A stretch of 64,000 nucleotides of DNA from Tillandsia leiboldiana. Lineage: Eukaryota > Streptophyta > Magnoliopsida > Poales > Bromeliaceae. The position numbers and the translations under genes were made by a program. The notes beneath the pieces are model-generated. The model saw only the letters and a list, made by a program, of their open reading frames with translations. It searched no databases and had not been told where the DNA came from. The DNA is taken from contig CM055076.1 of assembly GCA_029204045.2 (NCBI GenBank), positions 27,606,832 to 27,670,831 of the forward strand, in the 5' to 3' direction. Positions 48,490-59,110 of the stretch are shown here, piece by piece (the first letter of the stretch is position 1; every line of letters starts with the position of its first letter).

Positions 48490-49192
48490 TTTACTATTTA
48501 GATTTTAGGGCATTAATTTTTTATGAATTTTAATTATTAGGTTAAAATTTTAATTTTTTATTTTTCTTTCAACTTTACACCTAATAGTAGGAATGAAAAT
48601 CAAACTTGTTGTTCGCGAGCCAGCTCGTGTTCGGCTCGTTAATAAACGAGCTGAATTTTTCAGCTCGATATTTAAATGAGCCAGCTCGTGTTCAGCTCGT
48701 TTATTATACGAGCCGACCCTGGCTCGCTCGTGTTCGACTCGTTGACATCCCTAATATGAACCAATTTATTATATGATAAACTTCACTATTATTTTTAACT
48801 TTTCAATGCTTTAAAGTATCAAGATTTTAAAAAATCTTGACGTTTTAAAGCAACGGTATATACATGGCGACTTTTCATTTGCCGACGCTTTCAAATATGA
48901 CGCTGGACTATACTGGAATGTTTTTGAGCATTGTTACTTCTCTCTTATCAACCTTCTATGTTATTTGTCGAAACGCGTAAGGGATGTGTAACTAATGACA
49001 TCCATTGCTTGAAAGAAGATTGTGTATGTTTGACACTTCTTGAGTATATTTCTTGGTTATGAGCCTAAAATCATCATCTTATATTATGATCAGGGTGCGA
49101 AAGGCGTTTATCGGAGGGAAAATAGTCTGCGAGTCGAGAGCGCCATCAGCGGAGAAGCTCATTCTGATGCTACATCGTCGAAAACGCCATAA
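42717..49192 (+). CDS. DnaJ/DnaJ-X domain chaperone (dnaJ 10-like), 9 exons
   Basis: Coding exons: 42717-42803, 43895-43954, 44448-44530, 45652-45811, 46768-46897, 47530-47688, 47763-47935, 48030-48110 and 49094-49192. All introns are GT-AG and the joined frame encodes 343 residues. The J domain (1 to about 76) starts VKETDYYDILCVSE and carries HPD at 34-36. Then come DPSAVFGMLFGSEFFEDYVG and a DnaJ-X region (about 130-315) with YMGVPFIAEWV and KKLGTIFQ. The family is known as plant dnaJ 10-type HSP40 proteins, which stimulate Hsp70 ATPase; there is no signal peptide or ER-retention motif. It is somewhat shorter than the roughly 400 residues I recall for Arabidopsis relatives, mainly at the C-terminus. 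Introns 1, 3, 4 and 8 contain transposons, but splice sites are intact. Start chosen at the family-typical MVKETDYYD. Confidence 0.9.
42965..43281 (+). mobile_element. hAT MITE, family C1, diverged copy in DnaJ intron 1
   Basis: Ends TAAGAATTTAAGTGTCG and GGGCACTTAAATCCTTG align with the CAAGGATTTAAGTG family. No target duplication remains legible. This is the oldest-looking of the four copies. Confidence 0.7.
45314..45590 (+). mobile_element. hAT MITE, family C1, copy in DnaJ intron 3
   Basis: Starts CAAGGATTTAAGTGTCG, ends GATACTTCCGTCCTTG, perfect 8-bp target duplication GCAGGAAG (45306-45313 and 45591-45598). It is shorter than other copies through an internal deletion. Confidence 0.85.
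45952..46305 (+). mobile_element. hAT MITE, family C1, copy in DnaJ intron 4
   Basis: 354 bp, perfect 8-bp target duplication GTTGCAGT (45944-45951 and 46306-46313). It differs from the LINE-embedded copy mainly by one extra CGGCACGGTA-type unit. Confidence 0.88.
48137..49030 (+). mobile_element. Possible CACTA-type fragment in DnaJ intron 8
   Basis: CACTACAAGAAAATC at 48137 is a typical CACTA terminal sequence. It is followed by ACGACATTT/ACGTC-type subterminal repeats on both sides of the inserted hAT element. No matching right terminus (TTTTCTTGTAGTG) is found before exon 9, so the element is incomplete or the call is wrong. Confidence 0.4.
48246..48753. mobile_element. hAT-like element, family H1, copy 2, in DnaJ intron 8
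   Basis: 508 bp. Starts TAGAGGTGGCAATCC, close to the nDart-type hAT terminus, and ends GTTGACATCCCTA. Flanking octamers ATATAAAC (48238-48245) and ATATGAAC (48754-48761) match at 7 of 8 positions. The interior repeats AACGAGCCGAACACGAGC in both orientations around a (TA)n tract (48428-48486). Confidence 0.8.
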
Positions 49193-49801
<609 letters not shown>

Positions 49802-50232
49802 GGTTGGAATATTATCGATAACACTAAGTCATTGATGCTACTAATTTTTTAGCCTTTCGATTTAGAAATGTGCGGTTAGAATGATAGTGGTTCCTTAAGG
49901 TTTAGTGGATGGTTGGTTGAATAGTAAAATTTTTAGGAGACTATTATAATTTCAACAACACATCCTTTATTTTAAGGGCTTTGATAGTACCAATTACTTG
50001 GTGCTATCGATAGTATTAATAGTACTAAGTTATTGATGCTATCAAGTTTTCTACCTTTAGATTAACTCCTTTGATCATTTTCATCCGTTAGATTTTACTA
50101 TTTTTCTAACCACCTATTGAACCCAAGGGACCACTATCATCTCAACCACATATCTTTTAATTCAAGGGTTAAAAACTTAATAACACCAATGACTTGGTAC
50201 TATTACTAGTATTCGAGCCTAATTCTGTCTCT

Positions 50233-50310
<78 letters not shown>

Positions 50311-50541
50311 CGGCTAGAATACTATCGATAGCACCAAACAATTGGTGCTATCAAGTTTTCAGTTGTTGGATGAAAAAATATGCGGTTGGGATTATAGTGG
50401 TCACCTAAGATTTTTACTATTTAACCAACCAACTAGTAAACCCTAGGGGACCATTATAATTCCAACCGCATATTTTTTCATCCAACGGCTAAAAACTTGA
50501 TAGCACCAATGACTTGGTGCTATCGATAGTATTCTAGACTA
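49802..50541. mobile_element. Fold-back elements between (TA)n tracts
   Basis: Three units: about 49802-50014, 50015-50222 (joined head to tail) and 50308-50541. The last is the clearest. It starts AGTCCGGCTAGAATACTATC, ends GATAGTATTCTAGACTAAT, and its two halves are complementary over nearly the whole length (ATGCGGTTGGGATTATAGTGG against CCATTATAATTCCAACCGCAT). It is bounded by TA tracts at 50236-50307 and 50544-50563. Confidence 0.75.
50236..50307. repeat. (TA)n microsatellite
   Basis: About 36 TA units between two fold-back units. Confidence 0.95.
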
Positions 50542-50744
50542 ATTATATATATATATATATATATGAATTTATATTTTAAAAAATTGTATTTAATATAATA
50601 TGTTTTGAAATATATATATATAAAAAAATAATTGTTTCTAATTTGGATTTTAAATTTTTGATCGGATTCGAATTTGGATATGAATTTTAAGTTTGTTAAT
50701 TTTAAGTTTGTAGTCCAATTCGAATCTTTAAAAATCTGACCGGT

Positions 50745-50746
<2 letters not shown>

Positions 50747-50795
<49 letters not shown>
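50747..50795. repeat. (TA)n microsatellite
   Basis: About 24 TA units. Confidence 0.95.
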
Positions 50796-50797
<2 letters not shown>

Positions 50798-52070
50798 GAA
50801 TATAAAACCTACGTGAAATGATAAATAATAAAAAGTTAATTTATGCACGAGATTTGAACTCATGATCTCACAGAACTGAAAGGGCTTGGCTCTAATACAA
50901 TTTAGTAGAAAATGCTTCAATAATTTATTTTATTCTAATAAAATGATTTGAACCTCGCAAATACTATTTCATTTTAGATGCTTGATTGCACTTCTATTTA
51001 TCAAATACTGTAAAGTTTTTAGATAATTTTAAAAAATATATTTTATATAATTGGGTTAATTACATACGGCATGTAAACATATTTATCCCTTCAAAAGTCC
51101 AACGTTATTCATATATATTCCTCCGGTTTATCACTGTTTATTTTTTAACAGATTATATGTGAAATTACAGTTTTGCCCTTTTAAAAATATCCCTCTAAAA
51201 AATAATATAGAAATATCTAGAAGGATAAAAAGATAAATTTACCTCACTAACTAACCAAGATTAAGTATTTAACCTATAGTTAACTAGATTTTTCTAATAG
51301 AGATAGACGATAGAAATATATATGAATAAAATTAGACTTTTGAAGGGATAAATATGAAAAAGTTGAACTTTGTAGGAATATATCTACTATTCGATATATT
51401 TACAGAAAGTGATATATAATTAACCCTATATAATTTATATAATTATAAATTTATTAAACTAAGTAATTAACGGTGTAATTTTTATTGTGCAATTTTACCG
51501 ACTAAACGTGTTGCTACGTAGCAGTAATATAGCAAAATAATAATTATTAATACAAAAATGATTGAGATGCGATGTTACTATTATATCGACAACACATCAT
51601 TATTTAGTAAAATAAATTTAGAATTATAATATCACGCTCCATAATTATAAAATTGAAAGTATATTTTACTAAATAAAAAATATATAAATTATTTCTAAAT
51701 AATTTATTTTAATATTTAAATATATTTAAAATAAATAATATTATTTATATATTTAAAAATAAATATATAATTTATTTATTAATTATTATAAAATGATCGA
51801 TAAAATTTATTTTATTTTGAAATAAAAAAAATTATAGCATCCACCTTAACTTAATGCCTTGTAGATTACACGTGGCTCCATCCTATGCGATTTTGGCTTC
51901 TACGTTTTTCAAAAAAAGATTAATAATAATAAAAATAAATTTTTTTTTTTTTTGAATTTGTTTACTACAAAGCGGCAACAAGAGTGTCCAAAACGCTGAC
52001 ACATACATAATACCAAAAAGCAAAATATATATATAAAAAAATATATATATTACCCTTACATAGTTGAGTC
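50796..52070. other. Intergenic AT-rich DNA; start of a block duplicated at 61.8 kb
   Basis: Holds a copy of the dispersed AT-rich repeat (about 51055-51425). From about 51510 the sequence is collinear with 61800 onward (GATGCGATGTTACTATTATATCG against GATGCGATATTACTGTTATATTG, the latter split by a TRIM). No gene seen. Confidence 0.5.
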
Positions 52071-52075
52071 ACTCC

Positions 52076-52127
52076 CACACGTGTCAATCCCCTCGTACGT
52101 GCACCCACGCAATTGCTCACACGTGCT
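52076..52127 (+). promoter_or_regulatory. Cluster of three ABRE-like ACGTG motifs
   Basis: ACACGTGTC (ACGTGTC at 52079-52085), TACGTGC (ACGTG at 52097-52101) and ACACGTGC (ACGTG at 52121-52125) within 50 bases. These match ABA-response elements bound by group A bZIPs. They lie about 1.9 kb upstream of the dehydrin start. The same cluster recurs at 62847-62896. Confidence 0.55.
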
Positions 52128-52329
52128 CATCTCCCTTCCCCCTCTTTCCTCTTCACCGATTCACATAAAAAAATTAAAAACTCTTTTTTTTTTCAAAAAA
52201 AAAGGTCATTCGCACTTTAGTCCCTGGACTTTGAGTCAACTTGCACTTTGGTTCTCAACCTGTTTTAAATAAAGCAACAATTTAGCTCCAAAACTTTCAA
52301 ACATTATTTTATTTAAATTTTCTTCTTTG

Positions 52330-53889
52330 ATAATGTTAGCTTAAAGAAGCTAGTATATATCTGTACTAGAATGTCAGATTGAATCGAATTATGTTCAAAA
52401 TAGCGTGAGATTGTTTGGATTGAATCGAGTTATGTTCGAAATGGTACAAAACTAATTGAATCGAGTCACAATTAAAATATATGAGCGTTATACATATTTA
52501 TACGTTTTACTTGAATTGATTGTGTATTTCTAATTGTTCAAAATTTTGAAATTAATGATTACCACCAATAATTTTATAAATAGTATCAGAATAAGAGATT
52601 ACGATTTTAATTTTCGCATGCTGTGAATTTATACAGATATTGAAGCGAAGTGTTGGCTTAAAAGGACTGCCATTCTGTTCTGTGGCGACAGGTCAGGTAG
52701 GACAGGATCATATTCGAAATAGTCTGAAATTAATTGTGTTGAGTCACAATTTAGATCTGTGGACGCTGTGTTTATTCGTTTCAAGTAAAATAATTATGTA
52801 TTTCAAATAATTTAAATTTTTGAAATTAATATTTAGCGTTAACAATCCATCCAACGGTTAATTTATTATTGTCATATTTCAAAGATCTAATTTTTGCTCA
52901 GAAAAATAAAATTTACTAAGAATAATATGTAATAAAAAATAAGGTTAATTTCATATAGATTATTATAAACATATCGAATAGTAAATATATCCATACAATT
53001 TTTAATTTTTCATATTTATTTTTTCAAAAATTCTAAGTTGCTCATATATATTTATGTGATTTTTGTTTATTTTTTAATAGAATATATATAAAATATCATT
53101 TTTGTCCTTTCAAATATGTTTCTCTAAAAATTTCAACTGTTAAAATAATACAAAAATATCTGTAAGAATAAAAAAATAAATTTAACTCACTAACTAATCA
53201 AGATTAAATATTTAAATTAATTATATTTTTCTAACAGATATTGACGGTAGGAACATATATGAATAATTTAAAATTTTTAAAAAGATAAATATAAAAAGTA
53301 AAATTTTGTAGGTATATATATCCACTATTTATATATTTTTTAAAAATTTATATACAATTAATTCTAAAAAGTATTAATAAATACACAGTATAAAAAATAG
53401 AGCTACACTATCTGTACATTTATTTTTAGATGTACATTTTATATTTCATCGAATTATATATAGTCCACTGGTTATTTCAAAATAATCAATAAAATTTATT
53501 TAATTTTTAAATTAATAAAATATAAAATGTACACTTATTTACCTAAAAAAATATACATATGTATTAGGTGCAGTCAATAATATTTTATCCCTTGGCGAAC
53601 TTAATAGATCAGGGATCAAAATGAGATTAAGTGAAACTTCAGGAACTTTGGTGCACTGGTCATTTCACCCATCAAGAATGAATTGCAGTCTACTCGTCAT
53701 TTTAAAATAATCAATAAAATTTATTTAATTTTTAAATTAATAAAATATAAAATGTACACTCATTTACCTAAAAAATATACATATGTATTAGGCGCAGTCA
53801 ATAATTTATCCCTTGGCGAACTTAATAGATCAGGGACCAAAATGAAATTGATCGAAACTTCAGGGACTTTGGTGCAATTTTACAAACTC
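52330..53889. other. Repeat-rich DNA between the ABRE cluster and the dehydrin TATA box
   Basis: A copy of the dispersed AT-rich repeat lies at about 52940-53365. A direct duplication of about 200 bp, with period about 230, follows: ATAATCAATAAAATTTATTT to ACTTTGGTGCA occurs at about 53482-53655 and 53706-53876. No gene is supported. Confidence 0.6.
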
Positions 53890-53897
53890 TATAAATA
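53890..53897 (+). promoter_or_regulatory. TATA box of the dehydrin gene
   Basis: TATAAATA, 145 bases upstream of the ATG, giving an expected leader of roughly 110-120 nt. No ACGT-core element is seen in the 400 bases directly upstream. Confidence 0.6.
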
Positions 53898-54041
53898 CAC
53901 GCATAACTGAGCACCGTATGCATCATATTATTGACCAATATACATAGCTAGCTTTTGTGAGTTGCAGTAGTAGAAGAAGTGGAGTGAGGGAGTGATCTCT
54001 TCTTAATCAAATTGTTTGTTGTTTGTTGTGATTGTACCAAA

Positions 54042-55219
54042 ATGGAGTGCGGTAATAAGGGAGGACACTATGTCGACGAGTACGGCAATCCGATTCCGGC
54101 GGCGCATAATACCACGGGCACCGGAGCCCACGGGACGACCGGCGTCACCGGCACCCCCGGGACGACCGGCGTCGGTGCCCACGGGACGACCGGCGTCACC
54201 GGCACCCACGGGACGACCGGCGTCGCACCTTACGGGACGGCGCAACCGCAGGGGGGAGTGGCGGCCGCTGGCGGCGGCGGCGGTGGCGGTGGGCTGATGA
54301 AGAAGGTGAAGGACCGCGCCCTCCGCCACTCCAGCAGCAGCTCGAGCTCCAGCTCCAGCTCGGTATATTGAATATTTTTTAAATATTTTGACATATATAT
54401 ATTATAGGGTAATTTTTTATATACCTCTAAAATTTTTTTTGTTTTCAGATTTATTTTTCTTAGAAGGCTAATATTAAAATTATCCTTCTTACGTCCCAAT
54501 TTTTTTCTAAGATACTCTGAAATTAAATTCTGTTAGTGTACCGTTTGGAGCTGCCGTTATCTGTGTAAAATTATCATTTTGTCCTTTCAAATATACCCTT
54601 CTACCATAACTAATTTTTTTTTATGTACCCTTAAAATATTTTGGTAGATAGGGACAAAATAGGTATATCTGATAGTTTTCAACTCTGATTATTATTTAAC
54701 TCTAGTTTAACTCTAGTTAACTTAACAAAAGGAAACGGTAAGAATATTTTTAATAACGGTGAAACGTATGAGGGGTATATTGGAAAGAAAAAAATAAGAG
54801 GGGTAAATCAGATATTTCTTCAGATTTCAAGAATACACAGACAATTATCCCTATATTATAATATATATTATTATTAAAAAATTAAATTATTTTATTTTTT
54901 ATTAATTTGCGAACAGTCGGAAGACGACGGGATGGGAGGGAGAAGGAAGAAGGGCATCAAGCAGAAGATCAAGGAGAGGTTGCCCGGCGGCCGCAAGACC
55001 AAGAACCAGCCCGGCTACGCCGCCGGCCAGACTGCACCGGCGATTGCGACAACGACTGCACCTGCGCACACCGGCCAGACTGCACCTGCTTACGCCGGCC
55101 AGACTGCACCGGCGATTGCGACAACGACTGCACCTGCGCCGCCGACTATGTTGGAAGGCGGCCACCAGAGGAAGGGCGTGATGGAGAAGATCAAGGAGAA
55201 GTTGCCTGGAAGCCACTAA
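54042..55219 (+). CDS. YSK2-type dehydrin, 2 exons
   Basis: Exons 54042-54362 and 54917-55219 (GT-AG intron) encode 207 residues. The order is Y-segment VDEYGNP (11-17); Gly/Thr-rich phi segments (GTTGV repeats, about 34-75); a poly-Ser S-segment (97-108); K-segment KKGIKQKIKERLPG (118-131); a Thr/Ala/Gln-rich spacer (GQTAPA repeats); and a final K-segment RKGVMEKIKEKLPG (192-205). The intron splits the S-segment, the conserved position in YSK2 dehydrin genes. Dehydrins are intrinsically disordered, ABA- and dehydration-induced proteins that protect membranes and proteins in cytosol and nucleus; the S-segment is a casein-kinase target. The start is the first Met before the Y-segment. A MITE occupies most of the intron. 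The identification is firm; induction is inferred from the family and distant ABREs. Confidence 0.93.
54407..54851 (-). mobile_element. MULE-type MITE, family M1, copy 4, in the dehydrin intron
   Basis: 445 bp in reverse orientation, perfect 9-bp target duplication TATATTATA (54398-54406 and 54852-54860). It makes up about 80 percent of the 554-bp intron and leaves both splice sites intact. Confidence 0.88.
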
Positions 55220-55344
55220 TTAAGATTTGCATGAAATTTAAATTTAGATTATGGTGCATATATTTTAAGTGTTTCAGTGTGGTGTGTGTTTGCTTTAATT
55301 TGTATGAGAATAAAGGATAATTTAAAAATGTCTAAAAAGATCAC

Positions 55345-55347
<3 letters not shown>

Positions 55348-55434
<87 letters not shown>
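55348..55434. repeat. (TA)n microsatellite
   Basis: About 43 TA units, 130 bases after the dehydrin stop codon. Confidence 0.95.
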
Positions 55435-55437
<3 letters not shown>

Positions 55438-56708
55438 ATTTTTAAATTAGTTTATTTGAAATAAAATAAAGGGTTAATTGCTGCTCTGTAAACATATCGA
55501 ATAGTATATATATTCCTACAAAGTTTAATTTTTTATATTTATTTTTTTAAAAGTTCAACATTAATCATATATATTTTTTTGGTTTATTATCGTTAGTTCA
55601 CTGTTTATTTTTTAACAGATTATATATGAAATAATAGTATTGCCATTTCAAAAATATTACTATAAAAAATAATGCAGAAATATCTGAAAGGGTAAAAAAA
55701 TAAATTTATCTCACTAACTAACTAAAATTAAGTATTTAATCTATGATTAACTGATTTTTCTAACAGAGATAGACGGTAGAAATATATATAAATATACAAC
55801 GTTGGACTTTTGAAAGAATAAATATGAGAAGTTGAACAAAATATTATTGATCTATTAAAATTAAATAAATTAAAAAATTAGATAGTAAAATAAAAATTTT
55901 TAAAAATTAGGTAATCAAATTCAAATGATTCATAATTTAAATAAATTTTATAAATTTTTATAAATAATTTATTATAATTTTTGACCCAATTTTTTTAAAA
56001 ATGTTGTCATCAAGTTATTTAATTTAATTTAGTTAACTTAAAAAGCAGCAAAAATTGAGGATAGTCTATAAATTTAAAAATATAAAAAATTTCAACGAGT
56101 CGTTCAAATTGAGTCATTAAAATTTTGTTTTCTAAAAAAATTTAAAATTTTGTTTTCTAAAAAAATTTAAAATTTTGTTTTCTAAAAAAATTTAAGTTAT
56201 TTGTGGTTGATCAAACTCCCCGTCATTTTACTAATTTTGTATAAGTAAATAAGTTTAAAAATCTACACAAAAAAAAAAAAAAAAAAAAAAAATCTTTTTC
56301 TTTACCACTCTTTCACAAAAGATAGTAAATTAAAATTATAAACTTTTTGTTGTTTTTAATTTTCTCTCCAAAAGTACAGAAGGGCTCTCAATTTATAGAC
56401 ATCAAGGCTTAGGAGTTAGAAAAAAATTAACTTACTAATATGTTACAAAAATTAAGTGTGAAAGGTATAAGAATAAATGTACATAAATTATGTCTTCTTT
56501 CAAAACCACAATAGAAATGTATAGGTTGCATCACCTTCGATGCCTAAGTTATTAATATTAAAATTTTATATTTAATAATAAAAATATTATAATATTTTAT
56601 TACTAATTTTATTATTAAAAATATACGAGAGTTTAATGGTTAAAAAGAATTGTTGTATATAATGAAGCTATACTTTGCATTAAATCTTCTAACCTCTACT
56701 CTATAAAT
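55435..56708. other. Intergenic AT-rich DNA
   Basis: A copy of the dispersed AT-rich repeat (about 55470-55840), a triplicated AAAATTTTGTTTTCTAAAAA stretch (56120-56190) and an A-run (56267-56291). No gene seen. Confidence 0.5.
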
Positions 56709-56713
56709 AGAGT

Positions 56714-57291
56714 TATGACATGTACCTCCGGAATTTGGATTAGTCCTATATATAAATGATATAATAGGACTAAATCTCTTAATCCGGCTATAACATTTTG
56801 GATGGTAACAAGATCCAAGAGATTATGAGAGTTAAGCGTGCTAGAGCTAGAGTAGTTCTAGGATGGATGACTCTCTGGAAAGTGGGGTGTCACAGTTGGT
56901 ATCATAGCCATTTACCAGTCGGAAATGTGAGATGAGTCTCGGCTGAGCCAGGATTATATAGCGGGTAGAGCGAGGCTCCCCGGCTAATTACCGTTGTGGG
57001 TGGAGTGCAGCTCCCCACAAGGTCGGCGAGACGAGTCTCACATCGCCTGATACTTGTGAGTGTGCTTGAGCCTGACGTGGACGTCAGAGCTTAAAGCGGG
57101 GAAGAAGGGGGGAAGAATGTGACACCCCCGGAATTTGGATTAGTTCTATATATAAATGATATAATATAATATGACTAAATCTCTTAATCCGGTTATAACA
57201 TTTTGGATGGTAGCAAGATCCAAGAGATTATGAGAGTTAAGCGTGCTAGAGCTAGAATAGTTCTAGGATGGGTGGGAAGTGGAGCGTCACA
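56714..57291 (+). mobile_element. Cassandra TRIM retrotransposon, complete
   Basis: LTR1 56714-56894 and LTR2 57118-57291, both ending TCACA and containing CCGGAATTTGGATTAG. A perfect 5-bp target duplication AGAGT flanks the element (56709-56713 and 57292-57296). Each LTR carries 5S-rRNA-like sequence (56830-56885; 57235-57280) with box-A-like AGTTAAGCGTGCT and box-C-like AGGATGG, the hallmark of Cassandra elements. The primer-binding site TGGTATCA lies at 56897-56904. A purine tract (AGCGGGGAAGAAGGGGGGAA) precedes LTR2. The interior of 223 bp has no coding capacity, so it depends on other elements. Confidence 0.9.
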
Positions 57292-57365
57292 AGAGTGGTC
57301 TCAAACTTAAATTTAGATTGCTTTTAAAAAATAAAGTCTCATTGTTCATATATAACAATTAAGGT

Positions 57366-58525
57366 TGTTAGATATGTCTCGAATTCTAAAATTGGAAGGT
57401 TTCTAGCCCTATTCTGTTTTGGCTTATCCAATTAAGATAAGCTTGGATTATGCCTAATCTTATTAAGATTATTCCTAATCTTAGTGGATTCGTATTCCTA
57501 ATTGTATTAGGATTTAGCCACTATTATAAATATACCATTATTCCATTAATTTAGTGCGGCGGATGAGAAGGAGTATGGGTGTATTTTGGGATTAGGGTTT
57601 TGTGAGAGAGGCATATTTTGTACACCACTTTGATTATAATGGAAGTCTCCGTTCCGTCTTCGCCCGTGGACGTAGGCCAGTGGCCGAACCACGTAAATAT
57701 TGTGTGCTTTATTTTTCTTCTCTCTTTCTCGATTCTCTTTTGGTATTTTCGCGCCCAACGAACTAGATCCTTTCGGCTTTTGTCATAACAAACTGGTATC
57801 AGAGCCGGGTTGTTTGTTTGGGTGTTCAAGACGTCGACGAAATTTGAGATCGAGAAGTTTGATCGCTCCAGCAGTTTCGCTCTACGGCAAGTTGTCGTTT
57901 TGATGCAGCAGAAGTTGCAAAAGGCGTATCTGGAGAATGAGAAGATTAGCACTTCAGAGAACCCCACGATTTTGCTCATTAAGTCAGGCGACCAAATTCA
58001 AGAATTCCCGTATATTTGGTTTGCATGTGCCGCAGCACTTTCAGGAGCTTTTAGGGTTTTGGTGGTGGAGAAGACAGAGAATTCAAGCCAAGGTGGAGAT
58101 TGTTAGATATGTCTCGAATTCTAAGATTGGAAGGTTTCTAGCCCTATTCTGTTTTGGCTTATCCAATTAAGATAAGCTTGGATTATGCCTAATCTTATTA
58201 AGATTATTCCTAATCTTAGTGGATTCGTATTCCTAATTGTATTAGGATTTAGCCACTATTATAAATATACCATTATTCCATTAATTTAGTGCGGCGGATG
58301 AGAAGGAGTATGGGTGTATTTTGGGATTAGGGTTTTGTGAGAGAGACATATTTTGTACACCACTTTGATTATAATGGAAGTCTCCGTTCCGTCTTCGCCC
58401 GTGGACGTAGGCCAGTGGCCGAACCACGTAAATATTGTGTGCTTTATTTTTCTTCTCTCTTTCTCGATTATCTTTTGGTATTTTCGCGTCCAACGAACTA
58501 GATCCTTTCGGCTTTTGTGCTAACA
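57366..58525 (+). mobile_element. Copia-derived TRIM-like retrotransposon, 425-bp LTRs
   Basis: LTRs 57366-57790 and 58101-58525 are both 425 bp, start TGTTAGATATGTCTCG, end TAACA, and differ at only about half a dozen positions. A perfect target duplication AAGGT flanks it (57361-57365 and 58526-58530). The primer-binding site TGGTATCAGAGCC starts at 57794, and a purine-rich stretch AAGGTGGAGAT precedes LTR2. The 310-bp interior keeps only the start of a Copia-type gag frame (KFEIEKFDRSSSF, near 57840), which cannot make a full protein. Uninterrupted host sequence at 59034-59055 shows the empty site. Confidence 0.92.
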
Positions 58526-58530
58526 AAGGT

Positions 58531-59110
58531 GTTGATATGAACTTTACTAGCCACGCACGGTCTTATACTGATCCTAATTTTTATGAGCATTTTTTTTGGA
58601 TTAGTCATATATATAAATGATTGGATGGTAGTAAGATCCAAGAGATTATGAGAGTTAAGCGTGCTAGAGCTAGAATAGTTCTAGGATGGGTGACCCCCTA
58701 GAAAGTGGGGCGTCACAAGAGTGGTCTCAAACTTAAATTTAGATTGCTTTTAAAAAATAAAGTCTCATTGTTCATATATAACAATTAAGGATGAACTTTA
58801 CTAGCCACGCACGATCTTATACTGATCCTAATTTTTATGAGCATTTTTTTGGATTAGTCATATATATAAATGATTGGATGGTAGCAAGATCCAGGAGGTT
58901 ATGAGAGTTAAGCGTGCTGAGCTAGAATAGTTCTAGGATGGGTGACCCCCTGGGAAGTGGGGCGTCACAAGAGTGGTCTCAAACATAAATTTAGATTGCT
59001 TTTAAAAAATAAAGTCTCATTGTTCATATATAACAATTAAGGTGTTGATATGAACTTTACTAGCCACGCGCGGTCTTATACTGATCCTAATAGTTATGAG
59101 CATTTTTTTT
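58531..59110 (+). repeat. Tandem array of units containing a Cassandra LTR piece
   Basis: Two full units (58531-58790, 58791-59042) and a partial third (from 59043). Each unit starts near ATGAACTTTACTAGCCACGC, contains a 5'-truncated Cassandra LTR with the 5S-like block (58652-58706; 58905-58958, with GGATGGGTGACCCCCTGG), and ends in AGAGTGGTCTCAAAC...CAATTAAGG. That ending is the same flank found right of the intact Cassandra element. Confidence 0.85.

Noticed and set aside
56830..58958. 5S-rRNA-like blocks as genuine 5S rRNA genes
   Set aside because: Each covers only part of 5S, with substitutions, and is embedded in Cassandra LTRs or their fragments.
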